From JAPOXR01 sp965199765 (GTDB taxonomy: Bacteria; Pseudomonadota; Alphaproteobacteria; Rhodobacterales; Rhodobacteraceae), in the NCBI GenBank assembly GCA_965199765.1, contig CBDATC010000001.1:868001-932000 (forward strand): DNA of 64,000 nucleotides, given 5' to 3'. Below, piece after piece: positions 36,435 through 45,607 of the stretch. The stretch's first letter is position 1. The number at the start of each line of letters is the position of its first letter. The notes beneath the pieces were generated by a model, which saw only the letters and a list, made by a program, of their open reading frames with translations, was not told the origin of the DNA and ran no database searches. Made by a program: the position numbers and the translations under genes.

Positions 36435-39248
36435 ATGAACGAATACAAGCCGAATTTGTCGCCATATGTTTCGGACGAAATCCGCAAGACCACCTGCTAT
36501 ATGTGCGCCTGCCGCTGCGGTGTGGATGTTCATATTCGGGATGGACGAATTCGCTACATCCAAGGCAACCGCGATCATCCGGTCAATAAGGGGGTGCTGT
36601 GCGCCAAGGGATCCGCTGGGATGCTGCATCATGAGTCTCCAGCCAGACTCACTGCGCCGCTCAAGCGGATCGGACCGCGCGGCGATGGGAAATTTGTGGA
36701 AATCAGCTGGGATGAAGCTCTTGGAACTGCGGCCGAATGGCTAGGTGAAATCCGCCGGCAAGACCCAAAGAAGCTGGCATTCTTCACCGGACGGGACCAA
36801 AGCCAGGCTCTGACCGGGTGGTGGGCGCAGCAATTCGGCACTCCGAACCATGCCGCGCACGGCGGATTCTGCTCGGTGAATATGGCAACCGGCGGCATCT
36901 ATTCGATTGGCGGCTCGTTTTGGGAATTTGCGCAGCCTGACTGGGAGAAAGCGCGGCTGCTGCTGCTGTTCGGTGTTGCTGAAGACCACGATTCAAATCC
37001 CATAAAACTCGGCCTCGCCGAGATGCGGCGCAATGGAGCCAAAATAATTTCAATCAATCCGGTTCGCACCGGATATTCTGCTGTCGCCGACGGTTGGATC
37101 GGCATCAATCCCGGAAGCGATGGCATGCTGGTGCTTTCGATTATCGGTGAACTCCTCCGTTTGCGCCGCATCGACACAGAGAGTCTGCGCTATCATACCA
37201 ACGCACCTTGGCTTGTTCGCGAGGGTCCACCGGATCAGTCGGGTTTGTTTGCCCGAACAGACGATGGACAGCCTTTGGTTGTTGACGCGATTTCCGGCCG
37301 CCTTGTCCCGGTCGGAACAGCTGGGGTCGCTCCAGCGCTGGCAGCCACAATCGATCTTCCCGATGGTGAACGCGCACGCTCCGTATTCTCGCACATCACC
37401 GAACGCTACCTTGACGAGAGATACACCCCGGAAAAGGCAGCAGAGGAAACAGGCTTGTCTGCTGCTCGCATCCGCGCTCTCGCTGCGGAAATCGGACGCG
37501 TTGCCTTTGAAGAATCGTTCAAGCTGGATTACCCTTGGTTCGACAGTTATGGCCGCGAACACAAAACGATTTGTGCCCGTCCCGTGGCGGTGCATGCAAT
37601 GCGCGGTATTTCGGCCCATGCCAATGGGTTCCAAACCTGCCGGGCTCTGCATCTGCTGCAGATGCTGATCGGATCTATCGACTGCCCTGGCGGCATGCGG
37701 TTTAAACCCCCCTATCCTAAATCAACCGAAGCGCATAAACGGCCTGGCAAGCCGCAAGCGGCTGGTGAAACACTGACAGGACCACCGCTGGGTTACCCGC
37801 TGTCTCCGGACGATCTGCTCGTTGATTCGGAAGGTGAAGCCATCCGTCTGGACAAAGCATTTTCGTGGGAAGCGCCGCTCGCCGCGCATGGAATGATGCA
37901 TGCAGTGATTCCGAATGCAGCTGCCAAAGACCCGTATCCGATTGATTGCCTGTTTCTTTACATGGCCAACATGGCATGGAACTCTTCCATGAACACGCCT
38001 GCAGCGATGGACGCGCTGCGTGAAACCGACAGCAGCGGTGAATACCGCATACCAAAGATAATCGTCAGCGATGCTTTTGCTTCGGAAACGGTTGCATTTG
38101 CGGATTTAGTGCTGCCGGACACAAGCTATTTTGAACGGTACGATTGCATATCGCTGCTTGATCGTCCCATTGGCGAGCCGGACCAGATTGCCGACGCAAT
38201 CCGCCATCCGATAATGGAAAAGCAAGGCAATGCTCGACCGTTCCAAGATGTTTTGATCGACCTTGGATTCCGCGTCGGCCTCCCGGGTTTTGTTGATGCT
38301 GAAGCCAAACCAATTTGGAGGGATTACGCGCATTATATGGCAACGCGCGAAGTTAGACCGGGCGTTGGACCATTAGCCGGCTGGCGGGGCGTTAACGGCG
38401 ATCAGTCCGGTCGTGGCGAGCCTAACAAAGAACAGCTTGAGCGTTACATTGAGGCTGGCGGATTTTGGACCGAAGAGCTTCCCGAAAACGCCCGGTACTT
38501 CAAAAATTTAAATGCAGCCTATCAGGAATGGGCCGTGCAAATTGGTTTGATCGACGAACCTTCGCCGTTTCACCTGCAGCTCTGGTCAGAACCGGTTCGC
38601 CGATTCCAACTGGCAGCCGAAGGGTTTGGCGAACAACAGCCTCCGGAACGGCTGCGGGATCGTATCCTCAGGAATTTCGAGCCTCTGCCATTCTGGGCTC
38701 CCGATCCGAAAGCCGACAACCAAGAGTTTCCGTTGCATGCCATCACACAGCGTCCGATGGCGATGTATCATTCTTGGGGATCGCAGAATCCGTGGCTGCG
38801 GCAGATCCACACCGAAAATCGGCTTTATGTGCCTGCAGCGGTCTGCGATGAGACCGGCATCGCTGATGGGGATTGGGCTTGGCTTGCGTCCCGTGTCGGC
38901 AAGATTAAAGTTCGGGTTCGCCGAATGGAGGCCGTGAATTCATCAACGGTTTGGTCATGGAATGCGATCGGCAAGCGACGCGGCGCTTGGCGGCTGCACA
39001 AAGACGCTCCCGAAGCAACGCAGGGCTTTCTGCTCAACCACCTCATTCCCGACCGAGACCAAGCCAGTGGTTTGATCAACGCCGATCCGATCACGGGCCA
39101 AGCTGCGTGGTTCGACCTTCGGGTGCGTTTAAGCCGCGCTGCCCCAGACGAAGCGGTTTCGTCTCCGCAGTTCCCGGCACAGTCCGATCCACCGAACGCA
39201 ACAAAAGTGGCCGACATTCTGTGCTATGGCAAGGAGTGGACTGAATGA
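36435..39248 (+). CDS. soeA: Molybdopterin oxidoreductase, probable sulfite dehydrogenase catalytic subunit SoeA
   Basis: The 937-residue bis-MGD enzyme of the DMSO reductase family starts at ATG 36435. An N-terminal [4Fe-4S] site is formed by TTCYMCACRCGV and GVLCAKGSAG. The molybdopterin domains follow, with the molydopterin dinucleotide-binding domain at the C-terminus (HAITQRPMAMYHSWG onwards). There is no Tat signal, which fits the cytoplasm-facing SoeA that oxidises sulfite to sulfate and gives electrons to the quinone pool. The three-gene order and sizes (937/246/326) match SoeABC of Allochromatium and roseobacters. A polysulfide or other DMSO-reductase-type enzyme remains possible. 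Confidence 0.8.
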   Translation: MNEYKPNLSPYVSDEIRKTTCYMCACRCGVDVHIRDGRIRYIQGNRDHPVNKGVLCAKGSAGMLHHESPARLTAPLKRIGPRGDGKFVEISWDEALGTAAEWLGEIRRQDPKKLAFFTGRDQSQALTGWWAQQFGTPNHAAHGGFCSVNMATGGIYSIGGSFWEFAQPDWEKARLLLLFGVAEDHDSNPIKLGLAEMRRNGAKIISINPVRTGYSAVADGWIGINPGSDGMLVLSIIGELLRLRRIDTESLRYHTNAPWLVREGPPDQSGLFARTDDGQPLVVDAISGRLVPVGTAGVAPALAATIDLPDGERARSVFSHITERYLDERYTPEKAAEETGLSAARIRALAAEIGRVAFEESFKLDYPWFDSYGREHKTICARPVAVHAMRGISAHANGFQTCRALHLLQMLIGSIDCPGGMRFKPPYPKSTEAHKRPGKPQAAGETLTGPPLGYPLSPDDLLVDSEGEAIRLDKAFSWEAPLAAHGMMHAVIPNAAAKDPYPIDCLFLYMANMAWNSSMNTPAAMDALRETDSSGEYRIPKIIVSDAFASETVAFADLVLPDTSYFERYDCISLLDRPIGEPDQIADAIRHPIMEKQGNARPFQDVLIDLGFRVGLPGFVDAEAKPIWRDYAHYMATREVRPGVGPLAGWRGVNGDQSGRGEPNKEQLERYIEAGGFWTEELPENARYFKNLNAAYQEWAVQIGLIDEPSPFHLQLWSEPVRRFQLAAEGFGEQQPPERLRDRILRNFEPLPFWAPDPKADNQEFPLHAITQRPMAMYHSWGSQNPWLRQIHTENRLYVPAAVCDETGIADGDWAWLASRVGKIKVRVRRMEAVNSSTVWSWNAIGKRRGAWRLHKDAPEATQGFLLNHLIPDRDQASGLINADPITGQAAWFDLRVRLSRAAPDEAVSSPQFPAQSDPPNATKVADILCYGKEWTE

Positions 39249-39985
39249 CTTCGCTTCCCACAACCACAGAGCGCAAACTTGGTCTGGTTATAGATCTTGA
39301 TATCTGTGTCGGCTGCCAAGCCTGTGTGGTGAACTGCAAGGCATGGAACACTGGCGGGTATGGTGCGCCGCTGGCTGACAGCGAACCTTGGGGAAGCAAG
39401 CCTTCCGGCGCTTGGCTGAACCGGGTGCATGGATTTGAAGCTGGCAAGGGTGAACAGGCGGCTGTGGTGCACTTTCCGAAGAGTTGTCTGCACTGCGATG
39501 ATGCCCCCTGTGTGACGGTTTGTCCCACCGGAGCCTCGATCAAGCGATCAGAGGACGGCATTGTTTTGGTGGATGAGTCCAAATGCATGGGCTGCGGATT
39601 GTGCGCTTGGGCCTGTCCCTATGGCGCGAGAGAAATGGATCCTTCAGAAGGGGTCATGAAAAAATGCACACTCTGTGTGGACCGGATTTACAATGAGAAC
39701 ATTCCTGAAATCGACCGCGATCCGGCCTGTGTCCGAACCTGTCCGGCAAACGCGCGGCATTTTGGTGATTTCAGCGATCCGGATTCCAATGTTTCACGAA
39801 TGAACGCCGAGCGGAAGGGCGTTGATCTGATGCCGGAGCAAGGCACGAAACCGGTCAACAAATATCTGCTTCCCATTGAACGCAGCGCGGGCTTGGCGCC
39901 AACGGACTTCAACCTTGCCGACTATGCAGAGCCGGAAGCAAGCGGCATTCTGGCATGGGTCGACCGCGCTTTATCCAAAATCTGA
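39245..39985 (+). CDS. soeB: Iron-sulfur subunit, probable SoeB
   Basis: The 246-residue ferredoxin-like electron-transfer subunit has four Cys-rich clusters: LDICVGCQACVVNCKAW, KSCLHCDDAPCVTVCPTGA, SKCMGCGLCAWACPYGA and KKCTLCVDRI with DPACVRTCPA. These are ligands for four [4Fe-4S] centres, as in DmsB, PsrB and SoeB. It bridges SoeA and the membrane anchor. ATG 39245 overlaps the soeA stop (ATGA). Confidence 0.88.
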   Translation: MTSLPTTTERKLGLVIDLDICVGCQACVVNCKAWNTGGYGAPLADSEPWGSKPSGAWLNRVHGFEAGKGEQAAVVHFPKSCLHCDDAPCVTVCPTGASIKRSEDGIVLVDESKCMGCGLCAWACPYGAREMDPSEGVMKKCTLCVDRIYNENIPEIDRDPACVRTCPANARHFGDFSDPDSNVSRMNAERKGVDLMPEQGTKPVNKYLLPIERSAGLAPTDFNLADYAEPEASGILAWVDRALSKI

Positions 39986-39991
39986 AGCCTT

Positions 39992-40972
39992 ATGCATCCT
40001 GCTCTCTCAATTATTCTGTTCACGACTTTATCAGGCGCTGGTCTGGGGCTTGGGGCGATGATCGGGTTTTTTGGCGTTCCTTCGGGAGGCGATGCCTTCG
40101 GCTCGTTTCCACTGCTCCCTTCCGCATCCGCTGCGATCATCTTAGCGGCTGGAGGTCTGATTTGTTCGGTATTTCACCTGCGCAGGCCCAGCCGAGCGTG
40201 GCGGGCTTTTTCGCAATGGCGCTCATCCTGGCTTTCGCGGGAAGGTCTGCTAGCGCCAGCGGCCCTGCTTGCGCTTTTTGTTCAAGCGATAGCCTTTATC
40301 CATTATCCGGGAATTTCCTGGTTCGCTGGAATTGCTGCTGCCCTGCTGTGCCTGTTCGCCGTCTATGCAACTTCAATGATTTATGCACAGATCCGAGCTG
40401 TTCCGGCCTGGAACACACAATTGACTTCGCTGCTCTATCTTGGATTCTCCGCTGCGGGAGGTGTGCTGACCGCATCCGTGCTTTTGGCCGGATTTTCGAC
40501 ACTGCGCGCCAACAGGGTTTTTGGCGGAGCCCTCATTGATCATTCGCTTCAGAACACGCTTTGGCTCTCGTCAGCTGTGCTGATATTCATAGCGTGGGGA
40601 TTGCAGTTTTTGTGGTGGCGGCGGCTTGATCGGACCGGCACCGGAACATCGACCGCTGAAACAGCGACGCGGCTTGAGAAATTCGGGTCTGTTCGACTGC
40701 TGGAACCACCGCATTCAGGTTCGAATTACCTGTTGGACGAAATGGGTTACGTCGTTGCCCGGCGACATGCCGCGAAGCTTCGCCTGATCGCGCTGTTGGT
40801 CGGCGGTGCGATGCCGCTGGCTTTGCTCACACTCCTGCAGATTCAAGGATTTGGACCGATTGCGGCAGCAGTTTTCGGTTTGGTTGCTCTTATTTTGCAT
40901 TTGATCGGCGTAGGAATTTCTCGATGGCTCTTCTTCGCCGAGGCAAAGCACACCGTTACATTATACTATTGA
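39992..40972 (+). CDS. soeC: Membrane anchor subunit, probable SoeC (DmsC family)
   Basis: The 326-residue integral membrane protein has about eight hydrophobic helices and begins MHPALSIILFTTLSGAGLGL, the DmsC-type start. The conserved element FHLRRPSRAWRAFSQWRSSWLSREG is split over the first cytoplasmic loop. It anchors SoeAB and passes electrons to quinone. It starts 6 nt after soeB and is the last gene of the operon. Confidence 0.85.
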   Translation: MHPALSIILFTTLSGAGLGLGAMIGFFGVPSGGDAFGSFPLLPSASAAIILAAGGLICSVFHLRRPSRAWRAFSQWRSSWLSREGLLAPAALLALFVQAIAFIHYPGISWFAGIAAALLCLFAVYATSMIYAQIRAVPAWNTQLTSLLYLGFSAAGGVLTASVLLAGFSTLRANRVFGGALIDHSLQNTLWLSSAVLIFIAWGLQFLWWRRLDRTGTGTSTAETATRLEKFGSVRLLEPPHSGSNYLLDEMGYVVARRHAAKLRLIALLVGGAMPLALLTLLQIQGFGPIAAAVFGLVALILHLIGVGISRWLFFAEAKHTVTLYY

Positions 40973-41001
40973 GGACGCTTGCTGAGTTCCCGGGCAAAGA
41001 C

Positions 41002-41029
41002 TTGACAAATCGCGCTGGTATTGTAAATG
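41002..41029 (+). promoter_or_regulatory. Candidate promoter of the sulfur-modification-like operon
   Basis: A consensus TTGACA (41002-41007) is followed after 16 nt by TAAATG. An inverted repeat ATTGT/ACAAT (41020-41035) overlaps the -10 region. The next gene begins about 85 nt downstream. Confidence 0.45.
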
Positions 41030-41033
41030 AACA

Positions 41034-41047
41034 ATCCAAATTTGGAT
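41034..41047. promoter_or_regulatory. Perfect 14-bp palindrome, candidate operator
   Basis: ATCCAAATTTGGAT is fully self-complementary and lies just downstream of the candidate -10, where a bound repressor would block the start of transcription. No dedicated small regulator gene is next to it; the RNA-polymerase-like protein of the operon or a host factor could act here. Confidence 0.45.
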
Positions 41048-41112
41048 GCGTTCGCAAACAAAAATACGGTCTACGCTCGGCTGCGTAATCTTGGATGATT
41101 GGATCGACTAAC

Positions 41113-42494
41113 ATGCAGCAGTCCAGGAACTGCAAAATCGTTGATGCGCCGAGACTGGTTATCGGTTGTGACGATAGAATGAGCTACCCCCCCCCACCGG
41201 TAACTCTGTAAAGTCAACAGAGCATCCTTTCCGCTATCGAGCGGAATCTCACAAAAATCATCCGCACGTCGTCAAATTTTCAGGCGGCAGATCAAGCGGC
41301 ATGCTCCTGTTCATACTACTAGAGAGCGGGTTGCTGGACGCTTCTCGCGGTGATGTCATTTTGTTTAACAACACCTCTGCCGAACATCCAATCACGTATA
41401 GGTTTGTCCAGAATTGCAGAGAGGCCGCAAAACCTTACGGCATTCCGTTCTTTTTGGTGGAGTTCCAAACATACGAAGATTCTAGCAGAGGCGAAATCAT
41501 TCGACGCCCTTCATATCGGCTTGTCAACCAAAATCCTTATTCGGGCAGCAATCCCGACGGCTTCCGTTGGCGAGGCGAGGTTTTTGAAGAACTGCTTTCA
41601 TGGAAAAGTTACCTTCCAAACATCTTTGACCGCGTCTGCACCAAAGAATTGAAACTTGAGGTTACCCGCAACTTTCTTGCTGATTGGCTCGCATCGAAGA
41701 CCGGGTTATCGCGTTTAGGACATTTTGACGCGAAGTCCCGCATAAACCAAGACACAACCTATCAGCGCCACCTCGCCAATAATGGCAGTGTTCCCAAGGA
41801 TATCTTTCTGAAAAAGCGGGGCTATTGTTGGAAACAGCCGCATTTTCGGCCAGCTCAAAACTACAAAGATTTTTGCTCGGAATGGCGGTCTTTTGAAAAT
41901 GCGGCGCTTGACGGAACAATCTTTGGCGGCAGGGCTCGGTTCGACAAAGGAGCGGAATACCTAGCGTTTATCGGGCTCAGAGGCGACGAAGCTCACAGAG
42001 TCGAACGCGTTATCGCACGCAACGCCAAATCAAGCGGTTACGAAGGCGAACACGCCTATATGCCCCTCAGCGATATGGAATTGAATAAAGCCAATGTAAA
42101 CGCATTTTGGAACCAGCAGACATGGGACTTAGTAACTGAAGAAGAGGATCCCAAGTATTCTGACATCGCGATATCGAATTGTGTGTATTGCTTTTTGAAA
42201 GGCGCTTCCAACCTAAATTCAGTCAAAAACAAGCTGCAGTCTGAAATAGAAAATTCAATAGCGTTGGAATTTCCAGAATTCGGCTCACTTAAAAGCACCC
42301 CCAGTGATTTACGATGGTGGATAGAACTTGAGAAAAAATACGCAAGAGATCTGAAAGCCGAAAACCGAAAAATAAGAGGCCGCACCCACATCGGATTTTT
42401 TGGATCGCACCCAGTTTCCTACTCAAAACTTATGGCCGGTGAAGATGTCGCTGCATTGAATGCACCGCAGCTACCGTGCGACTGCACCGAATGA
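41113..42494 (+). pseudogene. DndC-like PAPS-reductase family protein, frameshifted at a C9 tract (possibly phase-variable OFF)
   Basis: With one extra C the gene would encode about 460 residues from ATG 41113 (or 438 from 41179). The ATP-pyrophosphatase P-loop SGGRSSG is coded at 41280-41300. Downstream come DVILFNNTSAEHPITYRFV and several Cys that could bind an iron-sulfur cluster (RVCTKELK, RGYCWKQ, SNCVYCFLKG). Relatives in DNA phosphorothioation (DndC, SspD) activate the DNA backbone with ATP before sulfur insertion. As sequenced, only ATG 41301 opens the main frame, giving a 397-residue product without the P-loop. The gene overlaps the cysteine desulfurase start by ATGA, as expected for a functional operon. 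Sequencing error in the C run is the main alternative. Confidence 0.75.
41187..41195 (+). repeat. C9 homopolymer, candidate phase-variation switch
   Basis: Nine consecutive C lie just after ATG AGC TA at 41179. With nine C the frame from ATG 41113 or 41179 stops at TAA 41206-41208. With ten C it continues into HVVKFSGGRSSGMLLF, the P-loop of the downstream gene. No other ATG, GTG or TTG exists in the downstream frame between the TAG at 41175 and the ATG at 41301, which lies beyond the P-loop. Confidence 0.7.
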
Positions 42495-43642
42495 CGAAAC
42501 GACCTGTGTACTTGGATTATCAGGCCACGACCCCAATTGACCCGGTGGTCCGTGAACGGATGATGCCCTATCTGGGCGAGGTGTTCGGGAATCCGCACTC
42601 AATTGATCATTGCTATGGTCTTGACGCCGCAAAGGCAATTCGACTGGCACGGGCACAGGTTGCCTACCTGTTGAACGCCGATGATACTGAAATCGTCTTC
42701 ACTTCCGGAGCCACTGAATCCTGTAACCTTGCATTGCGAGGAGTGGCCAATCGTCCCGGTAACGGAATACGAAACCGAATCATAACTGTCGCAACAGAAC
42801 ACCCCGCTGTGATCGAAACCGTGCGAGAACTCGGGCAGTCGGACTTCGATGCCGTTATTCTGCCTGTTGGATCAAATGGAATTTTGGATCTTGATATTCT
42901 CAAACAGGCACTTGATGAACGAACATTGATCGTTTCGGTTATGGCCGTAAACAACGAAATCGGAGTCGTTCAACCAATTTCCGAAATTGGATCCCTCTGC
43001 CGCGCGGCAGGGACACTTTTCCACTGCGATGCTACTCAAGCAGCGAGTCGACTCGCCATTGATGTCAACAATTGGAATGTCGATTTATTAAGTATTTCAA
43101 GCCATAAAATGTACGGACCAAAGGGCGTGGGCGCTCTCTATGTCCGATCAGGAGTACAACTTAAGCCCATCATTACTGGAGGTTCGCAAGAAGCGGGAAT
43201 CCGCGGAGGAACTCTTTCTCCTGCGCTCATCGCCGGATTTGGCGCTGCGTGTGAAATTGCAGCCATGCGGCTAGAAACCGATATGGAACGCATGCTGACA
43301 CTGACAAGCCGTCTGCATACCGGTCTGCGTAAATCACTTCCGACGATTCAGCTGTTTGGAAGCCTTGAAAGACGAGTTGCCGGCAACCTTAATATCGGAT
43401 TAACCGGAATACCTGCCGACGAAGTCATTGCGAACCTCTCTGAAGATATAGCGGTTTCTAGCGGATCTGCATGCGCTTCCGCTGCGATCGAACCTTCTCC
43501 TGTCCTGCTTGCCCTTGGTCTTGATCCAGAAACAGCGGGAACGGGAATTCGCATTAGCCTTGGCCGATTTTCCACAGAATCCGACATTGATGCGGCAATT
43601 TCGGCATTTTCCAGATTTAGTACAATTTCATGCATCGCGTAA
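42491..43642 (+). CDS. IscS/DndA-like cysteine desulfurase
   Basis: The 383-residue PLP enzyme starts at ATG 42491 (ATGA overlap). PVYLDYQATTPIDPVV is the family start, the PLP Lys is in SISSHKMYGPKGVGAL, and the persulfide Cys lies in SSGSACASAAIEPSPVL. It removes sulfur from L-cysteine and hands it on as persulfide. Its place directly after a DndC-like gene means it plays the DndA/SspA role, supplying sulfur for the modification, rather than general Fe-S assembly. No isc or suf genes are nearby. Confidence 0.9.
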   Translation: MTKRPVYLDYQATTPIDPVVRERMMPYLGEVFGNPHSIDHCYGLDAAKAIRLARAQVAYLLNADDTEIVFTSGATESCNLALRGVANRPGNGIRNRIITVATEHPAVIETVRELGQSDFDAVILPVGSNGILDLDILKQALDERTLIVSVMAVNNEIGVVQPISEIGSLCRAAGTLFHCDATQAASRLAIDVNNWNVDLLSISSHKMYGPKGVGALYVRSGVQLKPIITGGSQEAGIRGGTLSPALIAGFGAACEIAAMRLETDMERMLTLTSRLHTGLRKSLPTIQLFGSLERRVAGNLNIGLTGIPADEVIANLSEDIAVSSGSACASAAIEPSPVLLALGLDPETAGTGIRISLGRFSTESDIDAAISAFSRFSTISCIA

Positions 43643-45606
43643 TTTGTGCCCCAGAGATTGAGCCTGATCTGCGTTTTGGACCGGGTACCAACCAAGGTTT
43701 CACTGGAGTCGGTGTTGCAACATTTGATGACCTTAAACCTTCAACGGTTGTTCGAGAACTCATCCAAAATGCCTTGGATGCAGCCCGAACTGCCGAATCC
43801 CTCCCTGCAAAAGTCAGGTTTAGCCTGAGTGTTGCCAAGCAAGAAGATATTCCGGGAATTGAGGGCTACAAAACTGTTTTTGAAAAAGCGGTGAACCACA
43901 GTGCTCAGCTCGCATCCCAAGCGCAGCTTGTTGTTGATCGGATTCGCCAAACATTGGCGAAAGACAGCGTCGATATACTGACAATCTCCGACAACGGTGT
44001 CGGACTTGATCAAAAGCGAATGGACGCGCTTCTAGGCGATGGTATTAGTGAAAAAGGCTTGAACGCAACTGGCACATATGGAAATGGCCATGCGACAGCG
44101 ATTCCTACTTCAGACCTAAGGTACGTTCTTTACGGAGGAATAACTAAAGGTGGCAATCGCATAGGATCTGGACATGCAGTCTTAGCCTCCCATAGAGAAC
44201 ATGGATGCAAACATGTTCAATCCGGCGATGGATTCTTTATTCGTGAATTCACAGCTAATACCGGAAGCCCTTATTCTTATGCTACAGGTTCCGGCCTCCC
44301 TGAACTAATCAAAAGATCGGTCGATGAAATTAAGGACGAATCCGGGCACGGAACAGCTGTAATTATCCCTGCTTTTAATCACTTTAGTGAGCAATCCCCG
44401 TTATGGGATATGGTTGCGCACGCAGCATCCGCCAACTTCTTTGTCGCAATTGCCGACGGTCAATTAGAAGTATCTGTTGAAGATCGTCGACCCAAGCGGG
44501 ATTGCAAACCGATAAGCCTCGACAAATCAACCCTTGAGAAAGTGCTTAAGCAATTTTCTGTCAAGCGCCGTGGACAATCATTTAGCGGACACCGAGCCTA
44601 TCACGCCTATCACGCTTACAAGAGAGGCAAGAGGCACACAATAAATACTTCTCAAGGCGAAATTCAGATCAGCATTCTCGATAATCCTTCGGATACCGTA
44701 CGAATTGATCTTTTCCGCAACGGAATGTGGATTACCGATGAAAAGAAAATTCCAGGCTTCTATCAGAAATTTAACAAGAAAGTTCCCTTTCATGCGGTTC
44801 TCTCTTTGAGAGCGGAGGGTGGAGGCAACCTCCATAACCTCATTAGTAAGTCAGAAGGACCGCTGCATAATTCAATTGTTCTAAAGAATCTCCCTGCGAA
44901 TGAACAAAAAGAATGTCGCAAAGCTCTAAGAAACATAAAGGACTGGATACTAGATAATTTAAAGGACGATACATCTGACGAATATGTTTCGGATGATTAC
45001 CTGAGCTTTGATTTTGGGGATCAATTTAGCAAAGGCAAAGGCAAAGGCCGCAGAAACTACTGCGGAGCACCAGTTATTAAAAGCAAAAAACGCTCTGCAA
45101 GACTGTCTGCAATTGAAGATGTTGGGTCGCATGTTGGTACTGAAAGAGGTTTGGGTAAGGGAGACAACGGCGGCAATGACGGTAATGAAAAAAAGAAACG
45201 GGGGCGATCACGTCCTGTCCTACCAGAGTTTTTTAAAGTGGCATCATGCCCAATCGGGCCAAACCGTTTTCGATTGCTGATAGACTGCAGCAAGAATTAT
45301 GAAAATGCTGAAGTTCGCTTAACAGTAGACGAAGCTGTTGATGAAACCTGTGAACGGATCATCGATCAGTATGTCCCAGCCGAGCTTTTTAATGTCACAA
45401 TTAGTGGAAGATCTGTGAGGGAATGTGACCTCGTACGGTGGGACCAACAGGTGATTGGAATTAAGTTGGGCGACCTGAAAGCAGGAAATTCAATTGAAAT
45501 CGAAACTGACTTTCGATTGACAGGAGATTTCTCAAATTTACCAAATCCATCGTTACGAGTTGAAATCTTTAAGGGCAACAAATCCACCAGCTCGGAGCAA
45601 GATTGA
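43630..45606 (+). CDS. GHKL (Hsp90-like) ATPase of the defence-like operon
   Basis: The 658-residue protein has a GHKL ATP-binding domain in its first third: N box VVRELIQNALDAAR (about residues 38-51), G1 TISDNGVGLDQKR, G2 TGTYGNGHATAI. Hsp90-like N-terminal domains of this type recur in antiviral operons, where they may act as ATP-driven clamps or sensors. The C-terminal part is unrecognised; a low-complexity stretch rich in Lys/Gly (about 460-530) links it to a final beta-rich region. It overlaps the desulfurase gene by 13 nt, so it belongs to the same operon. Confidence 0.8.
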   Translation: MHRVICAPEIEPDLRFGPGTNQGFTGVGVATFDDLKPSTVVRELIQNALDAARTAESLPAKVRFSLSVAKQEDIPGIEGYKTVFEKAVNHSAQLASQAQLVVDRIRQTLAKDSVDILTISDNGVGLDQKRMDALLGDGISEKGLNATGTYGNGHATAIPTSDLRYVLYGGITKGGNRIGSGHAVLASHREHGCKHVQSGDGFFIREFTANTGSPYSYATGSGLPELIKRSVDEIKDESGHGTAVIIPAFNHFSEQSPLWDMVAHAASANFFVAIADGQLEVSVEDRRPKRDCKPISLDKSTLEKVLKQFSVKRRGQSFSGHRAYHAYHAYKRGKRHTINTSQGEIQISILDNPSDTVRIDLFRNGMWITDEKKIPGFYQKFNKKVPFHAVLSLRAEGGGNLHNLISKSEGPLHNSIVLKNLPANEQKECRKALRNIKDWILDNLKDDTSDEYVSDDYLSFDFGDQFSKGKGKGRRNYCGAPVIKSKKRSARLSAIEDVGSHVGTERGLGKGDNGGNDGNEKKKRGRSRPVLPEFFKVASCPIGPNRFRLLIDCSKNYENAEVRLTVDEAVDETCERIIDQYVPAELFNVTISGRSVRECDLVRWDQQVIGIKLGDLKAGNSIEIETDFRLTGDFSNLPNPSLRVEIFKGNKSTSSEQD

Positions 45607-45607
45607 A

